A stretch of 38,911 nt of DNA from Candidatus Brocadia carolinensis (GCA_002009475.1 AYTS01000063.1:1-38911); one strand, 5' to 3'. Numbered from the stretch's first letter, positions 1 through 8,624 are shown. Translations and numbers: made by a program. The notes: a model not told the origin generated them from the sequence alone.

Positions 1-138
1 TGCCATACAGAGAAATTGATCAAAGCATGAAAAGCTTTTTACTTTGTGATTGCCTTCGTAACGCTGAACACATTTGCGAAATTCATGCATGGGTAAAAAA
101 TCGATTACTTGTGAGAAAACAGTTTTTCCTATATTCAT
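1..138 (-). mobile_element. IS4-type transposase, N-terminal part (cut by window edge)
   Basis: Reading the minus strand from an ATG at 138 gives 46 uninterrupted codons to the window edge. The product begins MNIGKTVFSQ and contains FLPMHEFRKC and KSFSCFDQFLCMA. This is the typical start of IS4-superfamily DDE transposases with the DUF4372-type N-terminal domain. The rest of the gene, including the catalytic DDE residues, lies outside the window. The outer end of the element probably lies near 266-283 (tccggacagtagtg), because a different coding sequence, the tail of a PIN-domain gene, resumes directly after it. Family recognition is from memory of the N-terminal sequence; the exact terminus is inference. 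Confidence 0.8.
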
Positions 139-283
139 GAGCCATTCCTTTCCGTTTGTTATGAAGAATAGAATGGCTATAGTATACTTTGAATTTCAAA
201 TCGATTACGACCTTTTTTGCTTGTATTTCTCTTGAATTATAATACTTACAACAAATATTTATTCAAACGTCCGGACAGTAGTG

Positions 284-382
284 ACGTGCGACGATAAACT
301 GATAAAAAAGGTATCCACAATGGGAACAGATCTCAAGATAATGAATCCGATAAGATTCGTTGAGGAAATGGAGGAAAAATAA
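284..382 (+). pseudogene. C-terminal remnant of a PIN-domain protein, cut by the IS
   Basis: In frame with the TAA at 380-382, the sequence reads TCDDKLIKKV...MNPIRFVEEMEEK. An 'xTxDDKLIKK' segment followed by 'IMNPxxFVEE' at the extreme C terminus is how many small PIN-domain ribonucleases (VapC-like toxins) end. The N-terminal three quarters, with the first catalytic acidic residues, is missing and replaced by the IS4-type element. The stop abuts the ATG of the next ORF at 383, so the two were probably translated together. The call rests on a short stretch. Confidence 0.5.
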
Positions 383-622
383 ATGACCAGGATAGCAAGT
401 GATATGGAAATAAGGCAAAAAGGACTGAAAATTTTATTTAAAAGTCTCGGAGAGGTTGACGCGATAAGATTTCTCTCTCAGATTACCTCCGAAAAACGGA
501 ATTATCTGAAGCTCCAGGATAAACTTTTTGAGGATATGAGCGTTGAGGATATTTACAGGAAAGCAAAAGAATATTCCGGGAAAAAGCAATGTATGAAAAT
601 GCAGAGAAAAACAAAATGTTGA
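383..622 (+). CDS. Small hypothetical protein, possible partner of the PIN gene
   Basis: A 79-residue ORF starts immediately after the stop of the PIN remnant, with GAGGAAA just upstream. The product is mostly helical and charged (LGEVDAIRFLSQI, DKLFEDMSVEDIY), with no catalytic motif. After the TGA the same frame stays open to 691 and encodes PEIIEKLDAIVEIAKK, which looks like genuine protein. The end of this gene may therefore be damaged, and the C-terminal residues KKQCMKMQRKTKC may be out of frame. I do not recognise the family. Position suggests an antitoxin or accessory gene; that is inference only. Confidence 0.5.
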   Translation: MTRIASDMEIRQKGLKILFKSLGEVDAIRFLSQITSEKRNYLKLQDKLFEDMSVEDIYRKAKEYSGKKQCMKMQRKTKC

Positions 623-694
623 CCCGAAATCATAGAAAAATTAGATGCCATTGTTGAAATAGCAAAGAAAGTAAAGCCAAGAGAAGATTAGTTT

Positions 695-1002
695 ATGGCG
701 AAGAAAAAGAATCCATCACCAAACACTCCTGTAGAAGCACATATCCACAAAAAGGATAAACGCACCAATATCCCCACCGCAGAACTTAAGGATTTTGTTA
801 AAGAGGATGAAGCCAAACCAAAAAAAAATTCTCTATCCGCGCGACCCTTCCCTTGACCCGCAATTGGTGTGGAAGGGAAAGGACGAACAGGACCAAAAGC
901 CGTTCCTTTTCAATACCAGCAAAAGGCAAAATCGCTGTCAAAGTTATCAACCACTATGGAGATGAGGTGTTGCAGGTTTATGGTGTAAAATGTTTATTGT
1001 GA
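695..1002 (+). pseudogene. Remnant of a type III-like site-specific DNA methyltransferase gene
   Basis: The ATG at 695 opens a frame whose product reads KRTNIPTAELKDFVKEDE, the typical start of large Mod-type (type III-like) adenine methyltransferases. The frame breaks at an A9 tract (820-828). With eight As it continues ILYPRDPSLDPQLVWKGKDE, again typical of this family. After about 90 residues a third frame gives KIAVKVINHYGDEVL and stops at 1002, which resembles the extreme C terminus of such proteins. The whole catalytic core (DPPY and AdoMet motifs, expected over about 800 residues) is absent. This is a gene scar left by an internal deletion plus frameshifts. Confidence 0.55.
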
Positions 1003-1322
1003 AGGAATTGTAAACTGGATTGAAGGATATGAAAATAAAAATACAAGCAAAGGCACAATACCCTTGGTCCCCCTTTCCTAATGGGGATTTCAGGTTATCC
1101 CCCCTTGATATGCTTACAGTTGGACAATTTTTGGCTGGACAAAACTAAACAGTTTATATCAAAGTAGTGTCTTGAAAAAGGAAGCCCTGTTAAGGGCGTA
1201 CTGTTTGTAGTAATGAAATGTTGCGATATGATGAGCTCCATAGGAGCGACCTGTATCTGACGGATATGCAACAGGCCGCTGCTGACGGAGCTATTATCTG
1301 TACGGAGCGTATAATTGTTAGA

Positions 1323-1350
1323 TGTTTCGGTGAGTCCTCTCACCGAAACA
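1323..1350. repeat. REP-like hairpin, copy 1
   Basis: A perfect inverted repeat, tgtttcggtgag / ctcaccgaaaca, has 12-bp arms and a tcct loop. It has no T tract, so it is not a normal terminator. Its arms share the tttcgg...ccgaaa core with the second hairpin 48 bases downstream. Confidence 0.75.
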
Positions 1351-1397
1351 AGAATTAATCCTCGGCACCGTGACGAATCCGGAGTCATCGACAGTGG

Positions 1398-1423
1398 GTT
1401 TCGGCGTGAGGACACGCCGAAAC
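1398..1423. repeat. REP-like hairpin, copy 2
   Basis: An inverted repeat, gtttcggcgtg / cacgccgaaac, has 11-bp arms and an agga loop. It is related to the hairpin at 1323-1350 by compensating changes in the stem (tttcggtgag versus tttcggcgtg), which suggests that the structure rather than the sequence is conserved. Confidence 0.75.
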
Positions 1424-1640
1424 ATCAGAGAATAATAGCGACTACTCACCCTTTGCTTTGTCCAGCAGTAAGCTTGCTATGGGGGGGATTTACTTGTTCC
1501 GCTGTTCAACGCTTGTTTATATGAGTTTTATAAGTAAATCTCTCATGTGTTCTTTTGGTGTTCCCCTTTATACTTTCAAGTTCCTTATGATTTTGAAAAC
1601 TTAAGAGACTTTTTAGCGTTTGTTAAATAGGAGTTGAGAT

Positions 1641-3752
1641 ATGGTAACTACAAAATCAATCAGGCAGGTATTGCCTTTTGTGTGTATTTTGTTCATTGCT
1701 ACGGTGTCTGGCACATTTGCCAATGAGGTGCATGGAAATAAGATTCTTGGACATAATCTGGAGGTTGAACTCTGTTTGAAAGAACACAAGATAAAGGCGG
1801 TCGATCATGTGCGCGTCCAAGGTGAAGATAAGGCAACGTTTTCCTGTTTTATCAACGGCGGATTTCAAATCTTATCCGTTGGTGTTGTAAATAGAAAGTT
1901 AGCTTTCAAAGCTACAGCGCATGGAGACTGGCAGCGTTTGGAAATTATCATACCATCAGACCTGAGGCAATCGGATGGCGTAGTGCTGGATATTGCATAC
2001 GAAGGGGTTCTTTTTGGAAAGCCTGCCTCCCTGGAGTTGGAGGACGTTGGCGCAACAACCGGCATTATTGATGAGGCGGGTGTGTACCTGAGTCCTGCAT
2101 GTGCGTGGTATCCGGATGTCCCCGGTTCTCTGTCGTCTTTTCAGGTGACGGTTGTTACGCCCGCAGGATACGAGGCTGTGACACTTGGCGCCCTCGTGGA
2201 CAGAAAAGTGATTGGCGATAAGATATCTGTTACGTGGGAAGAGAAGAACACGTCTGAGGGATGTGACCTTGTGGCCGGGAAGTATCAGATAACTCAGCTC
2301 AAACATCATGATATCGATGTCTATGCCTTCTTTTTCCCTGCGGATCAGGGTTTGGTGGATACCTACCTGAAGGCCACGACACGGTATCTGGATATGTACC
2401 AAAAGCTCCTGGGAGATTATCCGTACAGAAAGTTTGCCATTGTGGAGAATTTCTTTCAGACAGGATATGGAATGCCTTCATTTACCCTGCTGGGGAATAC
2501 CGTGGTTAAAATGCCTTTTATTGTGGATACTTCTCTGGGACATGAGATTTTACATAACTGGTGGGGTAACTCGGTCTTTGTGAATGAATCTCAGGGGAAC
2601 TGGTGTGAGGGATTGACCACCTATATGGCAGATTATTATTATAAGGAACTCAAGGATGACGCCTCGGCCGAGGAGTATCGCAGTGATATTTGCAGAAAAT
2701 ACACCAATTACGTCACGAAAAAGAACGATTTCCCTTTGAAAAATTTTATTGGCAGACGGGATCAGACAACCCGGGCTATCGGATATGGGAAGACAGCAAT
2801 GGTGTTCCATATGCTCAGACGAATGGTTGGTGATGAGGTGTTTTATACATCGCTGAGAAGGTTTTATAAAGAAAAGATATGGCAGCGAGCAGGCTGGAAA
2901 GATATCCAATACGTATTTGAAGATACCAGCAAGATGGACTTGTCCTGGTTTTTTGAGCAATGGATTAGCCGGGCGGGAGCTCCCTTTCTGGTGTTGGGTA
3001 AAACGGAGGTTGAAAAGGACAAAGACGGCTGGGTCACCAGAGTGGAGGTCATTCAAAAGGACAAAGGGTATCGCTTTTCCTTGCCTGTCCAGTTGGAACT
3101 TGACGAAGGGACCTGTAATACGATTGCGGAATTGAAGGGACCGTCACAAGTCATTTCCATTCAGACAAAATCTGAACCGCGTGCTGTTGTGATAGACCCA
3201 CACTATGAGGTATTCAGACGTCTCCATCTGGAAGAAATTCCTCCAACCATAGACTTTGTCCTGGGAGACGAAGAAAAGGTTATCGTGTATCCGACAGGCG
3301 GTGAACGCGCTTCGCAAGAGGCATATAAGAATCTTGCAGTATCTCTGTCAGCCAAAGAGGACGAAGTAAAGTCGGATACTGAGATTACAGAGGCGGAGAT
3401 AGCTCAAAAAAGCCTGTTCATATTGGGTGGACTGACAGAAAACAAACTTGTGAAAATACTCATAGATCAGTTGCCAGCGGATTTTACGTTGGGAGAAGGG
3501 TCGTTTGTCGTGAATAAAGTAAGGTATCAGGAGAAAGGTAACGCCATTCTCGTATGTTCCAGAAACGCTAAGAACAGGACAAAAGGAATCGTTTTGTTTG
3601 CCGGTCTTAGTGCAGATGCGATTAAAGGTACCGGATTTAAAATCCCTCATTATGGAAAGTACAGTTACCTCGCCTTTGCCGATAGCAAGAACGTTGACAA
3701 GGGAATATATGCTGTAACGGGCAGTCCGCTTCGGAGATATCTGAGTAAATAG
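1641..3752 (+). CDS. Secreted M1-type zinc aminopeptidase
   Basis: The 703-residue product starts at an ATG preceded by ATAGGAG. A hydrophobic signal peptide covers residues about 8-27, so the enzyme probably works in the periplasm or paryphoplasm. The zinc site is H301-E302-x-x-H305 in GHEILHNWWGN. The third ligand is E323 in NWCEGLTTY, one residue closer than in the canonical HEXXH-X18-E. The VENFFQTGYGMPS segment occupies the place of the GAMEN exopeptidase motif. A tyrosine in AIGYGKTAMVFHML fits the catalytic Tyr. The N-terminal 200 residues form the usual beta saddle; the C-terminal 200 residues carry no motif I recognise. Likely function is peptide turnover. It stands alone and ends at a hairpin (3753-3777). 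Confidence 0.88.
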   Translation: MVTTKSIRQVLPFVCILFIATVSGTFANEVHGNKILGHNLEVELCLKEHKIKAVDHVRVQGEDKATFSCFINGGFQILSVGVVNRKLAFKATAHGDWQRLEIIIPSDLRQSDGVVLDIAYEGVLFGKPASLELEDVGATTGIIDEAGVYLSPACAWYPDVPGSLSSFQVTVVTPAGYEAVTLGALVDRKVIGDKISVTWEEKNTSEGCDLVAGKYQITQLKHHDIDVYAFFFPADQGLVDTYLKATTRYLDMYQKLLGDYPYRKFAIVENFFQTGYGMPSFTLLGNTVVKMPFIVDTSLGHEILHNWWGNSVFVNESQGNWCEGLTTYMADYYYKELKDDASAEEYRSDICRKYTNYVTKKNDFPLKNFIGRRDQTTRAIGYGKTAMVFHMLRRMVGDEVFYTSLRRFYKEKIWQRAGWKDIQYVFEDTSKMDLSWFFEQWISRAGAPFLVLGKTEVEKDKDGWVTRVEVIQKDKGYRFSLPVQLELDEGTCNTIAELKGPSQVISIQTKSEPRAVVIDPHYEVFRRLHLEEIPPTIDFVLGDEEKVIVYPTGGERASQEAYKNLAVSLSAKEDEVKSDTEITEAEIAQKSLFILGGLTENKLVKILIDQLPADFTLGEGSFVVNKVRYQEKGNAILVCSRNAKNRTKGIVLFAGLSADAIKGTGFKIPHYGKYSYLAFADSKNVDKGIYAVTGSPLRRYLSK

Positions 3753-3777
3753 GTAACTTTCCTCAGAGGAAAGTTAC
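3753..3777 (+). terminator. Hairpin directly after the M1 peptidase gene
   Basis: A perfect 11-bp stem, gtaactttcct / aggaaagttac, with a 3-base loop begins right after the TAG at 3750-3752. It lacks a good T tract, so it may be a weak terminator or an mRNA-end stabiliser. Confidence 0.5.
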
Positions 3778-3994
3778 TTGTCTTGGCAAATAACATTATA
3801 TTATGAAAATACCATTTCATCCATGAAATTGTGCATAGAATATATTTCAAAAAAAAATATATGATTATAAATATTTAAGTATAATTGAAATTTACAACTT
3901 AGAAGATATTTTCATATTTTTATATTTTTATTATAGGTAGGAACAGTTTTTGACATGTGTCTTTACTCATTATTAATTGTGAAAGGAAACCCCA

Positions 3995-4743
3995 TTGGAA
4001 ATTATGAAACCGACACTTTTTCTAAGCATTCTTTTTGGATTTTTATGTTGTAATTTAACATCTTCAAAGTATATACTAGCAGATAGTAATTATACTGAGA
4101 TAGAAGTTACTGATGGCGGTACGGTTATTGGCAACGTTAAATATATGGGTGAGTTGGCTACTGTGGGATTAAATCTCTATCGTAGTTGGGAATTATCAGA
4201 TACCTCAAAAACCAATCCAGAAAAACTTGTTTTCAGCAAGGTAAATAACGGGTTAAAAAAACGCGGTTGTCTCTCTCACAGATATTACCCGTGGGAAAAA
4301 AAAAGATAATACCTTCTGTCCATCCGATAATAGACCAGCAAAATAATAATTTCATTCCTCATGTAATTGCGATTGTATCAGGCACAACCGTGGATTTCTT
4401 AAATGGCGACGAGCAGATGCATAATATTCATACTAGGTCAACAAGGAATCAGCCATTTAATCTAGGCACCACATATAAACAGAGAATAGGGGAAAAATTC
4501 GATTACCCTGAGATCATCAAGTTAACGTGCGATCTTCATAAACAGGCATACGCATGGATCGTCGTTCTTGATCAACCGTATTTTGATTCAACAGATAGAA
4601 ACGGCTATTTTGAAATTTGTGATATCCCGCCTGGAACCTATACATTTCAGGTATGGCATGAAGAGCTAGGAAAATTAGAAAAGGAGGTAACGGTACATCC
4701 GAAAGAAACTACGACGATAGAGTTTGTTTATTCACAGAATTAG
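3995..4743 (+). CDS. Secreted cupredoxin-like protein, frameshifted at two A tracts
   Basis: A TTG at 3995, seven bases after AAAGGA, begins a protein with a signal peptide (SILFGFLCCNL). The first frame closes at 4309 and a second, open to 4743, carries most of the protein. Taking one A out of the A7 tract (4255-4261) and one out of the A9 tract (4296-4304) joins them through the third frame, which reads NAVVSLTDITRG, giving about 248 residues. The core has a plastocyanin-like layout: MHNIH, then LTCDLHKQAYAWIVV with the Cys and His of a type-1 copper site but Ala where Met is usual. The last 40 residues (RNGYFEICDIPPGTYTF) match a carboxypeptidase-regulatory-like beta domain. It lies directly upstream of the diheme cytochrome and HAO-like genes, so a role in their electron transfer is likely but inferred. 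Confidence 0.65.
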
Positions 4744-4822
4744 CAATGAAAAAGATGCATGTGTTGATGAGGATAATGTGTTTGAGTCTCTACAATGGCA
4801 ATCGGAAAGGAGGATAGGCGAT

Positions 4823-5605
4823 ATGAAACCTAAGGTCTTATTGAATAGGGTTAGCTTTTGGTGCGTTACGGCGGTAACAAGCGCAGCGCTGATGCAGAGT
4901 ATAGCGCCGGTAACTGCCCACGAAGTTAAGATACCAACAGAGGTTACCGATTTAGGTAAGGATACCTATAAAAAGTATTGTAGCCCCTGTCATGGCGAAG
5001 AGGGTAAGGGAGACGGGCCTGTTGCAAGGTCGATGCTTCCTAAACCGCGTGATTTTACCAGAGGTGCTTATAAATTCAGAACAACTCCGAGTGGTTCACT
5101 TCCAACAGATGAGGATATCTACCGTACGATTTCTTTTGGGGTTCCGAATTCTACGATGATTCCGTGGGACATTTTGACGGAAGAACAACGGGTGTCGGTA
5201 ATTCCTGTCCTGAAGAGTTTTTCTGAGGCGTTTGAAGTCAGGAAACCTGACTCGCCCGTAGAAGTTGGTTTACGGGTTAGGCCTACGGAAAAATGTCTTG
5301 CAGAGGGGAAAAAGATTTATGAAGAAAAACTGGAGTGCTGGAAGTGTCATGGCATTGAAGGACGCGGAGATGGTCCCAGCGCTGCTGAACAGGAAGATGA
5401 TTTTGGTTTTCCGATAAAACCCTTTGATTTTACTACGGGAAAATTTAAAGGAGGCAATTCACCTCAGGATGTTTACCTCAGATTTACTACGGGATTGAAC
5501 GGCACTCCCATGCCATCGTTTGCGAAAGAGCTTACTGACGAAGAAAGATGGTGCTTGACGTATTATGTAATGTCACTCATTAAACCAGAAGAAACGAAAA
5601 AATAA
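4823..5605 (+). CDS. Periplasmic diheme cytochrome c, partner of the HAO-like enzyme
   Basis: The start is the ATG at 4823, which has a strong AAAGGAGG ten bases upstream; the longer frame from 4724 would add 33 residues overlapping the previous gene. The 260-residue product has a signal peptide (residues about 8-32) and two class I cytochrome domains. CSPCH is at 53-57 and CWKCH at 172-176, each followed by GxEGxGDG. Candidate distal ligands are M112 (STMIPW) and M230 (TPMPSF). It sits 31 bases before the HAO-like gene. In Kuenenia the equivalent pair (kustc0457/kustc0458) forms one complex, from memory of the literature; here the pairing is inferred from gene order. Expected role: passing electrons to the octaheme subunit. 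Confidence 0.88.
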   Translation: MKPKVLLNRVSFWCVTAVTSAALMQSIAPVTAHEVKIPTEVTDLGKDTYKKYCSPCHGEEGKGDGPVARSMLPKPRDFTRGAYKFRTTPSGSLPTDEDIYRTISFGVPNSTMIPWDILTEEQRVSVIPVLKSFSEAFEVRKPDSPVEVGLRVRPTEKCLAEGKKIYEEKLECWKCHGIEGRGDGPSAAEQEDDFGFPIKPFDFTTGKFKGGNSPQDVYLRFTTGLNGTPMPSFAKELTDEERWCLTYYVMSLIKPEETKK

Positions 5606-5636
5606 ATAGCATCTAATACCTATGGAGGTGAATGAA

Positions 5637-7247
5637 ATGAAAAAATTTGGAATAGGGTTGTGTTTGTCTGCGATGCTGTTTACTTCTGTGGCGTGGGCAG
5701 CCGAACTACCACCCAAGAAGGAAACGCCACCAGATCTGTATGAGGGGACGCCTGACTGGTATAGGGCGACTTATAAAGATAACGTTGGACTCCGCGAGGG
5801 TTCAGGACCATTTAAAGATTATTTCAAACCACAGATGTTGGATATGTACTGGCAGCCCAACCGTCACTATGAACCCATGAAAAACCTGGATCATTCTATC
5901 TTTATTGAAAAAGAAAGAAGGGATCTGTGTATAACATGTCACGAAGAAGCAACCCCGGGCGTTGTGAGAGACTGGAGAGGTTCTGGCCATAAGAATCCCA
6001 AGAGCACTCCTTATCTGTCTGCAAGGACGTCAGAAATTGAAAAGCGCACCAACAGGATTTTAAATGAAGTTGATTGTTTCGATTGCCATGCGGACACGAA
6101 AAAGAAACAGATCAGGATGCCAACCGGCGAGGTGTGCGGTGAATGCCACAGGCCGCAGTTTGATGACTTCCTGCGCGAGAGAGAGATGGGACGTCCCAAC
6201 CACATCCAGTCGTGGGAGGCAAATACCATCGTGCCATGGTATGCAGAGGCTGCACGAAGAGGGTATTTGTACGGACAGCACGGTTGTGATTTGTGCCATT
6301 CCGGTGCAGAAAAATGCGATGTATGTCATACCCGGCATAAGTTCAGCGCCGCCGAAGGCAGACAGCCAGAGGCCTGTATTACCTGTCATATGGGTCCTGA
6401 CCATCCTGATGCTGAGTCCTATGGTGAGTCAAAGCATGGCGTAATCTATCATAAGGAAGAAGAGCATTTTGATTTCAACCGGCCATTGTCTGAAGTAAGA
6501 CCCGGAAAGGACTATCGTACTCCAACCTGTCAGTTCTGTCATATGTATGAAAAGCATGGCAGATTTATTCACAACCCGGTTATGAAGGGTATCTGGCGTA
6601 TGGGTACGATACCACCGAAGAACCTGGAATATACTTCTTCCTTGAAGGATTATCCTTACGGCATTAAGATTATTGGTGATAAAATCGATATCTATTCGGA
6701 AGAAAACATTGCCAAGAGGTCATATTGGTTAGAGGTCTGTGCCAAATGCCATAGTGACCGTTTTGCCGATACCTATTTGAAATCATTGGATGAGTTCATG
6801 TTTCAGGCTCATACCCTGGCAGACAGAGCGCAGAAGATTGTTGAAGACTTAATTGCCGACGGTTACCTCTATCCCAGCGCTGCTGACAGGGATCCGTATC
6901 CTTTAAGCGACGGGATTGAGAAACAGCTGAGTCCGGCATTCCTCGGTGAACCTATTTATAACGCCTTTAAGACTTTGAAGGGCAAATTCCCGGTAGTGGG
7001 CCCAATTCTTGGTGTGTATGGTATGTTCATACAGCAGCAAGACAATCCGTCCAATATCGAGAATATGTACAATCGGTTATGGTTCTGGTACAAGCTCCAG
7101 GGTTACAAAGGTACTGCACATGTTCAGCAGGACGTATCCTGGTGGTGGGGTCAGGCGCCTATGATGATGGAGTTTACGAAGATTCAATCAGAGGCAGCAA
7201 GGCTGCGCCGGGAAGGACGTATCGAGAAGGTCGCTCTGCCAAAATAG
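5637..7247 (+). CDS. Octaheme hydroxylamine-oxidoreductase-like protein, probable nitrite-reducing type
   Basis: The ATG at 5637 is preferred over 5622 because the upstream ATG itself overlaps the SD (GGAGGTG). The 536-residue product has a signal peptide ending near AWA-AE. Eight CXXCH motifs occur at 98, 147, 167, 217, 227, 247, 298 and 368, the HAO octaheme pattern. The active-site Asp-His is in MGPDHPD (255-256). After heme 8 comes the helical C-terminal region that, in hydroxylamine- and hydrazine-oxidising members, supplies a tyrosine cross-linked to the neighbouring catalytic heme. The HVQQDVSWWWG stretch (about 495-505) has no Tyr, and the upstream diheme gene also points to the cross-link-free reductive class (HAOr; nitrite to NO). 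That assignment needs an alignment. No membrane anchor; expected in the anammoxosome lumen. Confidence 0.9.
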   Translation: MKKFGIGLCLSAMLFTSVAWAAELPPKKETPPDLYEGTPDWYRATYKDNVGLREGSGPFKDYFKPQMLDMYWQPNRHYEPMKNLDHSIFIEKERRDLCITCHEEATPGVVRDWRGSGHKNPKSTPYLSARTSEIEKRTNRILNEVDCFDCHADTKKKQIRMPTGEVCGECHRPQFDDFLREREMGRPNHIQSWEANTIVPWYAEAARRGYLYGQHGCDLCHSGAEKCDVCHTRHKFSAAEGRQPEACITCHMGPDHPDAESYGESKHGVIYHKEEEHFDFNRPLSEVRPGKDYRTPTCQFCHMYEKHGRFIHNPVMKGIWRMGTIPPKNLEYTSSLKDYPYGIKIIGDKIDIYSEENIAKRSYWLEVCAKCHSDRFADTYLKSLDEFMFQAHTLADRAQKIVEDLIADGYLYPSAADRDPYPLSDGIEKQLSPAFLGEPIYNAFKTLKGKFPVVGPILGVYGMFIQQQDNPSNIENMYNRLWFWYKLQGYKGTAHVQQDVSWWWGQAPMMMEFTKIQSEAARLRREGRIEKVALPK

Positions 7248-7290
7248 GAGTTCACAGAACGTTTATAAAGTAGTTGAGATGGATTCATAA

Positions 7291-7328
7291 AAAAAAGCCC
7301 ATGATGCAAATCATCATGGGCTTTTTTG
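7291..7328 (+). terminator. Rho-independent terminator after the HAO-like operon
   Basis: The stem agcccatgatg / catcatgggct (11 bp, loop caaat) is flanked by an A run before and a T run after. It can therefore act on both strands and may also serve hemC, which ends at 7438 on the other strand. Confidence 0.9.
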
Positions 7329-7437
7329 TTTTACCATGTTAAGTGCAGGAGCGTTTGTTTAAATTGATGGGAAAAGTGTTGCTCCCGCTTTTAACAACAA
7401 ATGCTTCGTTCCTCCATTCCTTTGCAAAGGGGAGTTT

Positions 7438-8394
7438 TTACATGTGGTCAACGCGCGTCTGAAATTCCTGGCGAATTTCATGGAGTATCCTCTTGCCGCC
7501 GCTTTCCAGCATTCTCTGGGCAAGTTCTTCTCCTAGTTTTGCAGCCTGCGTGACTGGGCCGTTGTGACTATCCCGGATGGCATGGCCACCGTCCACGGTA
7601 CAAATGATCGCCTCAAGGAATATCTCATTTTTTTGTATTTGTGCATATGCCCCAATAGGCACCTGACACCCACCTTGCAGTTTCGCAAGCAGGGCACGCT
7701 CTGCTTCGACGGCAATTCTGGTCTGTGTGTCGTTAAGACCAGAAACTATTTTAGAAACCCGCTCGTCATCTTTTCGGATTTCAATACACAGAGAGCCCTG
7801 TCCTACAGCAGGAAGCATAATATCGAACGGTATAATCTGACTTATTGGTCCTGTATAGCCCAGCCTTCGTAATCCGGCATGGGCAACGACAATGGCATCC
7901 AGGTCGTCCGTTTCGAGTTTCTTAAGCCGGGTGTCTAAATTGCCCCGCAGATCTAAGATTTTAAAATCAGGCCTGAAAGCAAGCAATTGTGCCCTTCTTC
8001 GAAGGCTGCTGGTGCCAATGCGCGCATTATCAGGCAGTTTTTCCAGATTGGCGTTGTTATTACTGATCAGAGCGTCATGGGGATCTTCACGTTTGGGTGT
8101 TGCGCCGATCATTAACCCTTCGTTCAGCTCTGTTGGCACGTCTTTGGCGCTGTGTACGGCAAGGTCAATCTTGCCTTTCATTAACGCCGTCTCCAGTTCC
8201 TTAGTAAAGAGACCAACTCCCCCTAAACGTGATAAGGGGGCATCGGTTATCTTGTCACCCTTGGTAGAAATTTTTTCAATCTGAAATTCGCATCCGGGAT
8301 TTAACCTTTTGAGCTCTGATATAACCCAATTTGTTTGGATAAGCGCAAGTTTACTGCCCCTGGAACCTATGATAACCAGTTTTTCCTTTGCCAA
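7438..8394 (-). CDS. hemC: Porphobilinogen deaminase (hydroxymethylbilane synthase)
   Basis: The enzyme polymerises four porphobilinogen molecules into hydroxymethylbilane in haem synthesis, a pathway in heavy demand in a cell full of c-type cytochromes. The product starts KLVIIGSRGSKLAL, contains HSAKDVPTEL and GTSSLRRRAQLL (substrate- and cofactor-binding arginines), and has the dipyrromethane-attaching cysteine in GGCQVPIGAYA. The frame is open from 8484, but that would add 30 atypical residues. A TTG at 8394 with GGAGAG nine bases upstream gives 318 residues and a family-typical N terminus, so I prefer it. Cytoplasmic; no other haem gene is adjacent. Confidence 0.93.
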   Translation of the reverse strand: MAKEKLVIIGSRGSKLALIQTNWVISELKRLNPGCEFQIEKISTKGDKITDAPLSRLGGVGLFTKELETALMKGKIDLAVHSAKDVPTELNEGLMIGATPKREDPHDALISNNNANLEKLPDNARIGTSSLRRRAQLLAFRPDFKILDLRGNLDTRLKKLETDDLDAIVVAHAGLRRLGYTGPISQIIPFDIMLPAVGQGSLCIEIRKDDERVSKIVSGLNDTQTRIAVEAERALLAKLQGGCQVPIGAYAQIQKNEIFLEAIICTVDGGHAIRDSHNGPVTQAAKLGEELAQRMLESGGKRILHEIRQEFQTRVDHM

Positions 8395-8624
8395 TGCAGA
8401 TTCTCTCCATTTTTGATAAAAATATTCATGAATTAATGCAAAAAAACCGTTTTTGATAATATCATAATATGCTGGAAGTGTCAAACTACTTTGTCAGCAG
8501 CAAGGCAGGTGCAGAGGGCTGTTTTGTGAGTGTAGTATTCTGGTATATGAAAAAGAGATTGTTCGGGAAATCCATGGCGAAAGGTTAAGGTGCAAATCAT
8601 TATGGAACGTTCAACCTGATTTCC

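Larger units (their letters stand above)
1003..1640. other. Long intergenic stretch, repeats only
   Basis: I see no convincing gene here. Around 1066-1105 there is a C-rich and G-rich stretch (tccccctttcctaatgggga). Two REP-like hairpins occupy 1323-1350 and 1398-1423. The short ORFs on both strands over 1095-1524 are products of these palindromes. The SD sequence ATAGGAG for the next gene lies at 1628-1634. Confidence 0.6.

Noticed and set aside
1323..1423. CRISPR-like array
   Set aside because: Only two palindromes, not direct repeats with regular unique spacers, and no cas genes.
1095..1524. Overlapping ORFs on both strands in the repeat region
   Set aside because: They are created by the two REP-like palindromes, have no SD sequence and show no protein motif.
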